A stretch of DNA of 64,000 bases from Amphiura filiformis. Its lineage: Eukaryota > Echinodermata > Ophiuroidea > Amphilepidida > Amphiuridae. Below are positions 34,106-47,781 of this stretch, piece after piece. A program made the translations under genes and the position numbers. Each line of letters opens with the position of its first letter. Position 1 is the stretch's first letter. The notes beneath the pieces were generated by a model that did not search any database, was not told the DNA's origin, and was given only the letters and a program-made list of their open reading frames with translations. Where the stretch lies: NCBI RefSeq assembly GCF_039555335.1, contig NC_092640.1, positions 33,411,887 through 33,475,886 of the forward strand. Reading direction: 5' to 3'.

Positions 34106-35791
34106 ATTGTCTTTTTGTCTTTGCAAATTACTGATTTCTAGCAAACACCACACCTATATATTATATTTATTATAATATTAATCATGTACTTATTTATGAA
34201 AAGGGGTACTAACTATTCTGATGATTGACAGCTATATTGAATATATACAAATGGATAGGCCTATTCTACATGCGGCATTGCGCGGTGCTCCTTTATTAAA
34301 AGGAAATCCCTGTTTGGACACGGTCAACATGGTCGAAGCGCTTATAAACCAGGCCTAATTCTTTGTTGAATAATAGTATTTTCACGTCACGAATGCAACA
34401 TGGCATTCGCCTGTAGGCCTACATAATAACTTTAGAATGTAAATTTGATAATAACTAAATTATCAATTATCAGTTTCACCCGTATAGGCAGGGACAGATT
34501 TAAGCGGTGGTCCGGTGGCCCTGCCATAGGGCCTGCACTTTGGCTCGTTTTTTGCAGGTTTACATGGTCCAATAATCACAAGATGACTGACATGTGGTAA
34601 CAAAGGAAGCAGTCACTGCAATTTGATTATGTCCCATATGATTGGCCATTCAAGACACCCCTGTGAATATACTATAGCGGCCTTTTCAAAATATAATACC
34701 TGTTTGCTTGACTGTATTGACAATACCCGGGAACAATACACACAGTATATGCATTGGACAAACTTTTTACAATAAGCATATGATAAGTGATGATGTGACC
34801 TCCAGATTTATACATCGTTCGTCTCGCACACTGACAACATTTGATTGAATGGACTGTAGGCTACTGCGCCGTGATTACGGTGAAGGACACCTGTTCAAAT
34901 CCTTTGTTTGGAGCCAATCGATAAAAGCATGCAGGGCCTCTATACCCATGTACAGTTTATCCCTACATAACCTATGTCTTGAATACGCTGGCAAAGTTAT
35001 GTAATAATCGGATTAATACTATATAGCAGTAGGTAAAAACAAGTTTTGAATAATCCGCGCTATAAAGTCTCATTCAGTGATCCCAGCGAAAGTGAAAAAA
35101 AAAATCAAATTGTTACGTTTATAAATTTTTTTAATGAAAAACAAATGGCAAAAAAACAAAACAGGAAAACGACAGTATTGACGAAGTTGAAGACCCATTC
35201 AAATACATGTAGCTAATTTATATACTGTCAGTACCGGTATATAAATTACAGACTCACGTAAATGCATTATTTTTGTCTTATAGACACACGGCGCGGCTTT
35301 CGGCTGAACCACTGCACTAGCATGTTAGCACATCTATGACAATGACGAAAGGTACAAAATCAGCCATAGGCCTTTAGATATAGCAGAAGACACAAAAGTG
35401 GTGTTTTATGACCTTTGACATTCTTTTGTGGCGAGTGACATGGTCTTTCAATTCACGCCGAGTGTCCTTGACAGGTTTGACTATGCTTCAGTGGTCATGA
35501 AAGAACTCAAAAGATAACCTCTGCCCCAATAATCCCAAGCAATTGTCTGAAACTGCTCCTCGGATCATAAGAACTCAGTCCTCAAATGATAGTCATAATA
35601 ATGTCCAAAATATAAAAATTACTGACTATCATTGAAGACTGAGTTCCGCAGTCTAGTATCCAAAATCTGAATTTCAATCAAAAAATCACTGAATGGGCCT
35701 TTAGTTCCCTCCTCTCCTTACCCTGGCAATATAAATCAAAGAAAAATAAAGAAAAAAATAAAGAAAACAAGAAAAGAAAATTAACCAAATT

Positions 35792-36022
35792 AAGGGATCT
35801 GTTTTGAGCGTTTCGATAGTATTTTTGAGGGACATGAGAGCACATCAGACATATCGAATTGCATTCTGATACGAAGAATGTCTTTCTGATATCAAATAAA
35901 TTTCATTGTTTGAAATTCACGATATAATACAAATTTTATGACAAATTATTAAAATTTGATATTTTTCACATTTTTGATAGTCCTCGAAGTAAATATCATA
36001 AATCTAATGTTATATTCTTAAA
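35792..36022 (+). mobile_element. Half copy of the TTAA-flanked foldback
   Basis: Starts TTAAGGGATCT and follows the left half of 61644-62276 to ATATTCTTAAA, where the match ends at the point at which the inner palindrome begins in the other copy. Confidence 0.65.
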
Positions 36023-36711
36023 CAGTCCCTGGCATACAGATACCATACATGTATAGGCCTATGTATAGTAAATTTGTCTGCTTTATCTGTTTTGTGCTGT
36101 TTAAGCAAATAGTTAAACATAATTTCCATAAAATGTAAGCTTTTACTGTCAGATATGTCCCCTTTTAATTTTGAGCAGAACAAGTGAGGTAAAGCAAAGA
36201 AAATTGAAATTTACTACTACTATAGCGCCAATGAATGTTATACGATTGTAAAACGGTACGATCCTCTGGGTGTGTGTGTGTGGGGTGTGTGCGTATGTGT
36301 GTCCTGCACGCGTATTTTTTTGCTGCAACTATAACGGGACGCAATACGATACCGGTAATGCTATAAGAATCAAACTTACAAGAAAGATGGCTCTTGTCAA
36401 ATCCTACAATTCTGTCAGATAAAATATGCATATTTGCATTAAATTTTTAATTAATCGACATAATTGATTAATTAATAAATATATTATTTAATGATTTACC
36501 ATAATTCCAAATATGTCAAACAATATGTCAAATTAAAGCTAATGAAATGCTTTATAAATTGGTCAGAGCGCATTTTGCAGAATGCATTTAGTACTTTAGT
36601 TACATGATTCCAAACATTCTATTCCAATTTTTTGCTATACACGCATAGGAGCTGTACTTTTAAAATCCGCGCCTAATCAATAATAATAGTCTTTCACTCC
36701 ATTGTCAAAGT

Positions 36712-37085
36712 CATGCGCGTATTTTGGGGGGGCTTTGGGGGGCGCCAGCCCCCCGGGGTAAAAGCAGGGGGCGGCAAAAATGAAGGGGCGGCGGATGAAG
36801 AAGGGGCGGCAAAAACAGGGCCGGCAAAAACGAAGTGGCGGTAAAAATAATTAGTAAACAAAAAAGGCGGAAAAAAAAAAAAAAAATGGTACTATACATC
36901 GAAATGTGTTGCTTTTTGGGCGCTTGCGCCTGAAACCGTTTTTTTTGTTTGTTTTTTTTTGCTCTTCACTTTTTCAAACGACCGAGAAAAAAATTGGGTC
37001 AACCTTTTCGGGCTGTTGAGGAAGGGGCGGCAAAATTGAATTTTCTTCAGCCCCCGGGGTTGGGGCGGCCACGGTACGCCACTGA
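36712..37085. mobile_element. GGCGG-rich element
   Basis: Repeated GGGGCGGCAAAAA-type words between CCCCCCGGGG (36750) and CCCCCGGGG (37052). The right end GGCCACGGTACGCCACTGAAA resembles the inverse of CAGTGGCGTA-type termini. Confidence 0.4.
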
Positions 37086-37228
37086 AAGTACTGTGCTCCC
37101 TGTAGCATTATGGAGTGACCAGGTCCTAGAGCACATCACTCCACGCCATATATAAATTCTCCCAGTCACATTTCCCCAATATGAAATTTAAAAAAAGTTA
37201 AAATATAATTTTACTTCTTTTAAAGTTT

Positions 37229-37317
37229 GGCAGAGGCGGGGTTCGAACTCACGGCGCACCACGACGCTTTGGAGATGCTCTATGAGCCTAGCGCCTTAGA
37301 CCACTCGGCCACTTGTC
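37229..37317 (-). repeat. tRNA-Leu-like pseudogene or SINE head
   Basis: The reverse strand has TGGCCGAGTGGTCTAAGGCG (A box and D arm as in tRNA-Leu) and GAGTTCGAACCCC (B box). The 5' and 3' ends do not pair as an acceptor stem and the anticodon stem is poor, so it is unlikely to be a working tRNA. Confidence 0.5.
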
Positions 37318-37751
37318 TTGATGGAATCTTTTACGAAACGTATTTGAAGATATAATCGCAACTTCAATATAGGCCTACCACGTGACAAGCAAAAGCAGAA
37401 AACGTACCATATTTTGGAATTTTATTTGCCTAAAAACATTAATGTGTATTAATAGCGCTCAATTGTTGTTAATCCGACAATAAACATGATAAATACGCGT
37501 CTATATGGACAATACATTATATCGATTTTGACATGTGCTCGCACGGTGTCAGTACATTTCCATGGTCAGTAAAATACTATAGAGGAACCTACCATTTTTC
37601 TTGTATACACGTTCGATGTTTTTATCAATTACATAAAAAATCCATTTTAGACCCCAAATGTTTCATTATACCATTATGGAATTTGAGCAAATCAATTACC
37701 GACACAAGCAGGTATACAGTGTATTATTTTAATTTTTATTTCGTATCTCAG

Positions 37752-37842
37752 GAGTACAGCTCACTTGGTAAGGCATCAGAATTTGGTACACTAGCGCTTC
37801 GAACTTTAAATCGGAAGGTGGTGAGTTCGAGCCTCATCACGG
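37752..37842 (+). repeat. Second tRNA-like sequence
   Basis: AGCTCACTTGGTAAGGCAT (A box-like), ACTTTAAATCGGAAGGTGG and GAGTTCGAGCC (B box). It resembles tRNA-Lys but contains about 15 extra bases in the anticodon region. Confidence 0.4.
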
Positions 37843-40006
37843 TCACATTAATTTTATAAACCAAATATTGTTCGAACTTTTCATATTTGTGTTTCTTTTA
37901 TTGTTTCTTTTCTTTGTCTTTTTTTTTCTTGTTTTCTTTATTTTTTCCTTAATTTTCTTTGATCCATATTGCCAGTGTAAGGAGAGGAGGAAACTAACGG
38001 CCCATTCAGTGATTTTTTTATCCGGACGATCGTAAAAATCGTCAAAATTCAGATTTTGTACAAGATCTGTGCGGAACTCAGTCTTCAATGATATAGTCAG
38101 TAATAATCTTTTGGTCATTATATGACTATCATCATTTGACGACTGAGTTCTTATGATACATCATCCGAAGAGCAGTTTCAGACAATTGCTTGGGATTGTT
38201 GGGGCAGAGGTTATCTTTTGAATTCTTTCATGACCACCGAAGCAGAGTTAAACCTGTCAAGGACACTCGGCGTGAATTGAACTGACCATGTCACTCGCCA
38301 CAAAAGAATGTCAAAGGTCATAAAACATCAACTTGGTGTCTTCTGCTAGTGGTTCAGCCCTAAGCCGCGTAGGCCTATTTAAGACAAAAATAATGCATTT
38401 ACGTGAATCTGTAATTTATATACTGACAGTATATATAAATTAGCTACATGTATTTGAATGGGGCTTCAACCTCGTCAATACTGCCGTTTTCTTGGGTTTT
38501 GTGCCAATTTTGTTCATTAAAAATTTTTATAGAAGTAACAATTTGATTTTCGTTTTCACTTTCGCTGGGATCACTGAATGGGGCTTTGCAACCCGGGTTT
38601 GCAACGCGATATATTCAAAACTTGTATTCACCTACTGTTATAGCATTAATCCGATTATTACACAACCTCGCCAGCGTATTCAAGACATCCAATGCAAATA
38701 ATCACCTAGATTATGACGTATCATACCGTAAATATGGCGGAGTACTCAAATTCATTCAACAAAAGCATGATTACAAGCTATTGCAATCTACCGCGACAGC
38801 TCGTCTCACACACATAACAAATGCACAAATACGATCAAATAGGTTGACGACAACGTTTGATTGAATGCACTGCATTGTGACATGATTACGGTGAAGGACA
38901 CCGGTTCAATTCCTTTGTATGGAGCCAATCAATAATTTCACGCACATCCTCTATTATTGCCCAATTATTGCCCGGGATGATTGCACACTGTAAAAGAGCT
39001 ATTGTTATAATGTTTGATGAATCGTGTTTAACTACCGTATTTGCTTAAGAACGGCACAATACAGATAAAGCAGACAGATTGACTACATGTAGTACATGTA
39101 TATACATATAGGGAATGTGTGTGAGTCGAGTATTACCTAATTATAATAGGGGCGTATCCAAAAATGAATTCACGCCCCTTCCAAATGTCAAGCCAAAGTG
39201 CAGGCCCTATGGCCAGTGGATTTTGCATTGGGCCAGTATAACTTCCAGCAATGCTGACCCGACGGGCCACTGGATATTTGAGCCTGATATAACAGTTCTC
39301 ATATGAGACAAGATATAATCAGTGATTGACATAATTTGACACAGTTTCTGCTCCATTTGTCACCTGTGTGCAGTTTATAGTTAGTTTCGTATATTAATTC
39401 TTATTCTTGCATTGCATGCAAATTGGAAATAATTATATGGCCGCTTCCTATACACCAATCCGAGAAGCGTTTACTGCATTTGGCCCTCTATTGACGGAAC
39501 CACAGATGTACCAGTGCGGGAGATTTAATTTGTTCAATCAATTCATGATCGTGTATTGAAAATCACTGTTGTGTACAATTCAGTATAGCACACTAACAAG
39601 TAATTGATAGAACCCCCGGCCTTGGGACACCGCAGTTTTACGTCGGGGACACCGCAGTAATGGCGTAGTCGGATTGATGTATACAGACCCGTATAAATTT
39701 TTCAAAGAGGAAAGTTTGGAAGTTAATTCGAGTAGGGTATGCAAATGTCTTCCAAATTCTAGGTGGAAAATTTTTTGCGTGTTTTTTTCTCATTCTTTCT
39801 AAAAACTATCCCTATACTCCAACATGTTCAGCATTCAAACATGCCCAATCACGCCATTTAAATTATAATTTCTCGGGCTTGCATCGTTTATTTTCCGATC
39901 CTCGCATATATTAATGTGTGTTTCGCATTGTCTTACGCCCTGCCAGGGTGAAGCATATAGGCCACCTCCTTCTTCATGTTTACAAAGTGATTGCATTATA
40001 TAATGC

Positions 40007-40694
40007 CCCAGCAAACACAAAACGTTTTCGACATCATTCGCAAAAGGTTATAAAAGGTTGTCAGAAAACATTTAAATGTCGGGTTATATAAAGGGTATAT
40101 TAATTATTAAGAGTATAAAACGTTTTCATAACCTTAAAAAACATTTTTTGATAATCTACTGCTCAGCAAATAAAAATGTTTTACAGAAAACGTTTCAATA
40201 TCGAGTTATATAAAGGGTATAAAAACGTTTTAATAACATTCTAAAAACATTCTTGAAAACTTGATACAAAACATTCTAAACAGAATATTGTTTTGGGGTT
40301 AAAAAATATTTTTCGAAAAATGTTTGCCCAAAATATTTTCAATAACGTTTTACAAACGTTTTCATGACCTTTATATAACCCGACATTTAAATGTTATTAA
40401 AAGGTTTTGAAAAAACATTTTAAGAACATTTCTGTGTTTGCTGGGTTCAAATATTTGAACATAATGTTATTTAAGTATGACACAATATTTGGCAAAAATG
40501 TTGGCAAAAATAGTTAACAATAACATTTTTAGAAAACATTTAAAAATATTGTAGTGTGTTTTCATACAAAACGTTTTAAAACGTTACCATGACCTTTATA
40601 TAACCCGACAATTTAATGTTATTAAAACGTTTTTACCTAAACCAAAAGATAACTTATTTAAAACGTTTTTAAAACGTTTTTGTGTTTGCTGGGG
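40007..40694. mobile_element. CCCAGCAAACAC element in the first tandem unit
   Basis: CCCCAGCAAACACAAAACGT and ACGTTTTTGTGTTTGCTGGG are inverted ends; a third, internal end-like word (TGTGTTTGCTGGG) lies at 40432. The interior is full of AAAACGTTTT words. The unit at 41540 shows the unfilled site (ATTATATAATGCGTTTAG). Confidence 0.75.
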
Positions 40695-40884
40695 CGTTAT
40701 AGGGATAATATATACGTAGGTCTTCCATATCAGATATGGAAGCACAGAAGTTGGTCGTTTTATGCCGTGTGCATGGTCAGGCTGTAGACTGTATAATGGC
40801 ATCCTTTAATTAGATAATTAATTAAGATCTTTGTAAAGGGGTGACTTTCTTTTTCAAATAAGACAATAAAATATATTTCTTTCT

Positions 40885-41111
<227 letters not shown>

Positions 41112-42994
41112 ACACTACAACATGTTCAACATTTAAACATGTTAAATAAGTGATTGCAATAATGTGTTTAGCGATATATTTAATTTTAAACATCATATAA
41201 CTCGTTATTTTTACTGTTCACGCTCTCACATAGGTCTTCCATATCTGGGCATACCAAATACCCAGATTTGGAAGCATAGAAGTGTGTCGTTTTATGCCGT
41301 GTGTATGGCCAGGCTGTAGACTGCATGCCCTATAATAGCATCCATAAGGTGATGCCTTTATTTTTCAAATAAAAAAATAAAATATATTTCTTTCTTATTT
41401 ATTTTCTCTCTTTCAGTGACTTTCTTTTACTTTTAGTCCACATTTTTAACAAAACATTGCTTTGTCTTTTTGGTGGTTTTTTTTCTTTCTTTTTAATACT
41501 ATCCTTCAATATACTTTTAAGTATGTTCAGCATTCAAACATGTTTACAAAGTGATTGCATTATATAATGCGTTTAGTGATAATATATATATTTCATTTTA
41601 AACTTCATAACTCGTTATTTTTCCTGTTCACGCGCCCACATAGGTCTTCCATATCTGGGTATATCAAATACCCAGATTTGGAAGCACATAAGTTGGTCGT
41701 TTTATCCCGTGTGCATGGTCAGGCTGTAGACTGTATAGCATCCTTTAATTAGATAATTAATTAAGATTTTTGTTTGTAAAGGGGTGACTTTCTTTTTCAA
41801 ATTAGAAAATTAAATTAAATTTCTTTCTTATTTGTTTTCTCTCTCTCAGTGACTTTCTTTTTATTCCACATTTTTTGACAAAACATTGCTTTGTCTTTTT
41901 TCGCGTGTTTTTTCGTTCATTCTAAACACTATCCCTCAATATATTTATCAAATTTGCAAATTAGAAAATTATATTTCTTTCTTATTTGTTTTTTCTCTTT
42001 CAGTGACTTTCTTTTAATTTTATTCCATATGTTTTAACAAAACATTGTTTTGTCTTTTTAGCATGGATGTTATGAGTTATTATATAATAATAAACAGTTT
42101 TGAACTGATTTTCTTTCTTTCATTTGTTTTTCTTCCTTTCTTTTCATCTAAAATCGGGCTAATTATTATATTTTGAAGGACGGATTCGTTTGTTTCCTTT
42201 CTTTTCATCTAAAATCGGGTTATCGGAAAGACTGAATGGACAGGGAACCCATCTTTTTTTTATTCCGCAAGTTTCTTTCTTCCTTCCTTCCTTCCTTCTT
42301 TTTTTCTTAGTGCTATAAGCACTATCCCTCAATATACTCAAACATGTTAAACATTCAAGTTTAGTGATATAGGGGCTTAGAAGTGTGATTTCATTTTAAA
42401 CTTTAAACCTTTCGACAGCCATGGTGTTACCGTGTCTATGATTTATTAAACATTTTCATACAAAAGAAAGATGTCTGATTTTAAATTTGTTTTTTTATCA
42501 ATGATAAGAATCTGGTTAAATTATAGAATCCATTGATTTTATATATATTATACAGATTCCATCAATTAATAATAGCACACCAGTCAATGATTAATACCAA
42601 AGAATTCAATATCCTAGCCATTCAGCTATTGTTCCTATTATATAACGTGACATTGCGCTAATCACCTTGTCAAGTGGACAATTGTTATGATATCCTTTCC
42701 TGTATCGTTTATCATTATTTTATTATTATAACCAATATAGTTCCCAAAAGGTACTTATTTTGTTAGATGAACAACTAAGTAAATAATAATAAATCAATTA
42801 ATGATAAAATATGTTATGATAATAAATAAATAAACAGCCTATAAATAGATAAAAGATACATTATAAATACATAAGTAACAGAAGAAAGAGAATAATTATA
42901 TAAACAAATTAAATTCTCCAATGTGACTTTTATTATAATACAAATAGTCCGGCTAATATCAATAATAAAACCACAGTATATTTATAATAATATT

Positions 42995-43226
<232 letters not shown>

Positions 43227-43372
43227 TACAATTCTGATGATAGAAAGCAAAATTAAATCTTCAGAGCAATAATTTCCTCCGTTTTGACAGTTGTACCGTC
43301 CGTGATCATGAATTCATGATGCAATTTAGTTTTACGTGTTGACTTCGCTCCATACATACGTTCATGCTCATT

Positions 43373-43640
43373 TCAAGGAAATTCCTAGTTTGCGCAGGCT
43401 GCTCAAACTCGGAAATTCGGCTGTTTGAGCATGCGCATATCAAAGAAATTCCCAGTTTGCGCACGCTGCTCAAAATCGGAAATTCGGCTGCGCAAACTAG
43501 GGAATTTGTTCAAATGCGCATCTTAATTAATTACGTGCGCAAAGTCGAGATATCACTGAAATGAGCATGCTCAAAGTCGGGAAATCACTACTATGCGCAT
43601 GCGCAAAACGGTGCGTCCTTTCTTGATATCCGGGGTCTCA
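43373..43640. repeat. Cluster of GCGCAAACTCGGG-type words, copy 2
   Basis: Same vocabulary as 31323-31600 (AAATTCCTAGTTTGCGCA, GCTCAAACTCGGAAATTCGG, GCATGCGCAAA), but a different order. Confidence 0.6.
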
Positions 43641-43955
43641 CATAGCTCGATTATTGCTTGGTGCTCCTCAAAAAAAGAGGATTTTAAAACAGCACGCCAA
43701 AAAAGTTATCCATGGCCGCTTCCACATAATCAGAAGGTAAGAAGTGCCATTATAATCTGTTGAAAAATCGGTTAACAAATAAATATTATACAACATAATT
43801 AGTAGCATCATCAACTTAAGAAACAATTCGGATAATTGGTGATTTTTGGCTGATTATACAATCGTTAGATAACGGGCAGAACCCGTGTAAAATCGGTTGA
43901 AAAATAAGCTTTATCATCATGATCATGCATGGATGATGAGGTTCATTCAATCATT

Positions 43956-45513
43956 AGGTAACTCAGGCAAACCTTAGTTCAGTTGGAGGGCCATTTAACT
44001 TTGACGCGCTATTATTAAATTGTACGCTATGAATACGCACACAACGAAAATTCAAATTTGCTTGGTTTTGGTTGCAGTTTTAAAAGCTTCCAAAATTCAA
44101 TCTACAACTCCTAATAGCTATATATTTTATATATAACTACAAGAAAGGCTTTCAACATTCCATATATGTTCACAAAAAATACTGTAACTTTGCAAGGAAT
44201 ATGATATGGGCACATAAACACAAATTTTTGTCACGAATTGAGATAAAAGAGTAACAAAAACTACTTTAATTTAAAAATGGTGCGAGTTCAAAAATCAGAA
44301 ATTTGCATATGATTAGAAACATGGCTTATTATCCTCATATTAAAAAATCAAGATTTTTGTTGGTTAAGACAAAAACCTGCCGGGATGAAAAGGGTATTTT
44401 ACAAGACGGAAAAATACCAGTATTCAGTAGGCCATGCGACAACAACATTGAGAAGGTTCATGAGAGCAGTGTTAAACTGCGCACGCGTATTTCACTGAAC
44501 GCAGATGAATGGCGCGCTTAGGCGCAACAAAAGTCGCTAGCGCGTGTATGTACTCGCTCATGGTGTCAAGTCACGCGGTATTGTTATGAACTTGTTTACT
44601 TAATTTTCGTCGATGGGCCGAATCTGGGTAACCAATTTAAACCATTATAACAACTTTGAATTTTAAGTTCAAAATTTGGGACAAAGACTAATCGATAGAT
44701 AAAGGTTGAAATTACTTGTCTGGCTAAAAAGTAGAATGATTAAAGCGTTAAGACAGAAAATATCCGGGTTAGAAGTCCTTAGCAACGAAAATAAATTTGA
44801 AGATAAAACAAACGCAAAAATCACGAATTCTAACGACAAAAGAAGACAAAATGGAAATCAAGTAGAGAATTGTGAAGATATTTTCAATACAAGTTATTTG
44901 TAAATTGCCGAAGATGATTGGCTACACATAATACGATACATTTCAAATCGAATTTTCCATGGGAAAGGTAAAAAGCATACCCAAGAGTGCGACGGTCATT
45001 TTTGCAAAGGTCGCGTACGTTAATAATTTGACCTTTAACGGAAAACGCGCATGATGGCCCTCCGACTGAGTTAACACATTTGCTAGTCAGCCAAATTCGT
45101 CGACAATGTCAATGCATATTTACATAGAAATTTAAATTAAAACAACTGGCCTAAGAAGGAAACGTACATAAATATGTTTTCTATACTTCACTTGACCCAA
45201 ATATATGATTTTTTATGCCTGGTGATAAGTCACTCGCACATGGAATTTTAGAAGGATTTGGATAGCAGTTCCATTAAAAAAAGCTGCTATCATAATGAGA
45301 CTAAGATCTAGAAACACCCCCGAAATGCCGTTTTGGGGAACTTTGCTAGCTGAAACTTTTTGATGAAAGTCAATCTTTGACAAGATGTAACTTTGCTACG
45401 GAAAGTGCTATGAAAAATGGTTTTCAGTTTTGGCTTTGTTTACTCAAGGGCTTTGATTTGATATATAAAATGATGCAGTTTGATGGCAAATTTGAATTCA
45501 CCTAGCATACCTA
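43956..45513 (-). mobile_element. GGTATGCCAGG element, copy 2, split by another transposon
   Basis: The terminal 24 bases (43956-43979) are separated from the rest (45069-45513) by an inserted 1.09-kb TIR element. Reverse orientation to copy 1. Confidence 0.8.
43980..45068. mobile_element. CAGTTGGAGGGCCAT TIR element inside copy 2
   Basis: Ends CAGTTGGAGGGCCAT and ATGGCCCTCCGACTG, with AGTT on both sides (43976-43979 and 45069-45072). Uninterrupted copies at 31.05 and 46.6 kb read AGTTAACACA-type sequence across the site, so it is a true insertion with a 4-base duplication. Frames of 72 (44303) and 65 (44706) residues inside are lysine-rich and unrecognised. Confidence 0.8.
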
Positions 45514-46388
45514 CATTCATATATCTCTTCTTCTTTCTAATATTAGTGCCTCCCTCACAGGCTTCTCGTTAGTGTGCGTGCATCCAGACGCGTATTTTAC
45601 ATTTTAATTTGGACGCAAGTTCACATGGCTAATCAAGTATTTTGCGTCGGCATGTGGATGCAGACAAAACTTCGAAAATTTTATCATTAAAATTAATTGA
45701 TGATAAAAAAAAGAAATTTTTATTCTTTTAATATATTTTTAAGATAATAAAAGCCCCAAAATGTTGACCCACCTGCTAAAAATTGAAGTAAATTCTGCAA
45801 TATTTGTAAATGCAATGTCAGCACAATCAAACTTGCCAACCGAATTTCATCTACATGTATGCAAATGAGCAAAAGCACTTCTACTAAAAAACTATAAATG
45901 ACTATCACATGCTCAAAACCAACCAATCACGTGCGTGAGATTGGTCACTTTTTGGTAGAATTTCATGAGAAAAACCATCATGAATATTGCTTGCGAACAA
46001 GGAAATGCACGACCGAGCAATGTAAACAAGAGCATGACTGCATGAAACAAACTTCCATTTACGCTAAACTAATTCCTTCTTTACCATAACAAATTTTTAA
46101 ATCAAGTTACGAAAGGATGAAATTAAAGCTTTTATGACACTCACAAATTTTGTGCGTTTTCATGCTGTTAAATTAAAAAGTCATTTTTCAAACAGCTATA
46201 ACTTCCGTTCGGTAGCATGTATTCCCATTCTGAAAAATGGAGTGACAGCCCGCCATCTTTAATTTTCCGAAAATCATCAATCGGCACTTTCCGGATCTTC
46301 ATAAAAGCTTGTTTTCATTCATAAATCCACCTCGGCTTTTTCCGATGGCTGCCGAATCTGGTCATGTGCTGGGCTCATGAATAATTAA
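45514..46388. other. No gene seen
   Basis: AT-rich. Short open frames at 45720-46089 lack gene-like features. Confidence 0.4.
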
Positions 46389-46563
46389 TTAGATGGACTG
46401 GCTGGTTTCAATTGGGGTCGTGCAGTGGCGCCATTGCCGGCCCATGTAATTTGGTTCCCGGTAGCTTCTATTGCAAAATCCTGCAGTGGCAATGGAGCAA
46501 GTTTGATTGTGGTCAGGAAATCGTGCACTTTTTGCATGCTTTCCGAACGATCGCTGTTTGATG
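46389..46563 (-). CDS. Coding-looking fragment of unknown protein
   Basis: The reverse strand is open with ordinary protein composition: KVHDFLTTIKLAPLPLQDFA then IEATGNQITWAG, ending in a stop at 46389. It abuts transposon copy 3, which would have separated it from anything upstream. Not recognised; could be the last exon or a retroposed scrap of a gene. Confidence 0.2.
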
Positions 46564-47062
46564 TAGGTATCCCAGCCAGGCAAACCTTAGTTAACACATT
46601 TGCTAGTCAGCGAAATTCGCCGAGACCGGGGCCCAAACACAATGCATATTTACATAGAAATTTGAATTTTTTTTTCGAGAATAGGCCGGTGAAGGAAACC
46701 TACATAAATATGTTTTCTATACGGTACTTCACTTGACCCAAATATATGATTTTTTTATGGTGATAATCAAGTCGCACATGGAATTTTAGAGGGATTTTGA
46801 TAGCAGTTCCATTAAAAAAAGCTGCTATCGCCATGAAACTAAGATCTAGAAACACCCCTAAATGCCGTTTGGGGGAATTTTGCTAGCAGAATCTTTTTTA
46901 TGAAAGTCAATCTTTGACAAGAGGTAACTTTGTTACGGAAAGTGCTATGATCAAGATGACAAAAATGTTTTCAGTTTTGGCTTTCTTTACTCAATGGCTT
47001 TAATTTGATATGTAAAATGATGCAGCTTGATGGCAAATTTGAATTCACCTAGCATACCTATT
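46564..47062 (-). mobile_element. GGTATGCCAGG element, copy 3
   Basis: Same orientation as copy 2. The right TIR ends AGCATACCTA; the left end is slightly rearranged (GGTATCCCAGCCAGGC). Confidence 0.75.
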
Positions 47063-47781
47063 TGATGGCTGGGGAAGTTCCGATTGATTTTTGGTTTATA
47101 ACAAGCAAGCATGCTGGACTCAACATGTGCCGCTAACGTGCGGTTAATGTTTATTTAATTATTTATCACAACCTGACAATATTCAATTTTTAATATTTTA
47201 TGTTTATTTTCTCATAAATAACTAGGTTTCCTTTAATATGGTATTATTGTTACGATGAATAAAAGCAATTTTAAAGACAAAATCCAAATGATAACCTTTT
47301 TTTTTATTATTTGTGGTAGCGCGTGTTTTAGCTTTGTAGCATCAACAACACGTTAATTTTAAAAAGAAATGCGAAATAAAATTACTGAATCTAAAATTTG
47401 CTCAAGATTGACAGACTTTGCTCATGTTTTTGCACCTGTTTTTGACCACGTTTCATTTAGTTTAACCCATTTAGTTTAACCCATTTGTTTAAAATCACTT
47501 AATTATACCATAGCCCTATGTGCCAGATGAGCACATTTGAAACGGTAAGTCTCTACTCCTTGTCGTTTCCGAGAACCGGCCTATTGAAAATTGGGTCAGA
47601 CCCTACACCCATCGAATGTGTGTCATCTGCCCGGTCATCGGCCCTCAGACACACACACACACAGGCATAGAGTTCTGCAGCAGCATGTTTTGTTGACATT
47701 TTTTAATGTTTACATCCATTATGATAGTTCTAATACCATCAAATGACAACTCAAATACAAAGGATATCAGTTGGTAATTGT

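Larger units (their letters stand above)
34715..38990. mobile_element. Large inverted repeat, arms about 1.0-1.3 kb
   Basis: 34965-35780 is the inverse of about 37940-38690 (words TTGAATACGCTGGC, ACATGTAGCTAATTTATATA, GACCTTTGACATTCTTTTGT, CCCAAGCAATTGTCTGAAAC). Outer parts also pair weakly. The central 2.1 kb holds a half foldback, tRNA-like sequences and GGGGCGGCAAAA repeats. No transposase frame seen. Confidence 0.75.

Noticed and set aside
37229..37317. Functional tRNA-Leu gene
   Set aside because: The A and B boxes are good, but the acceptor stem cannot pair and the anticodon arm is malformed.
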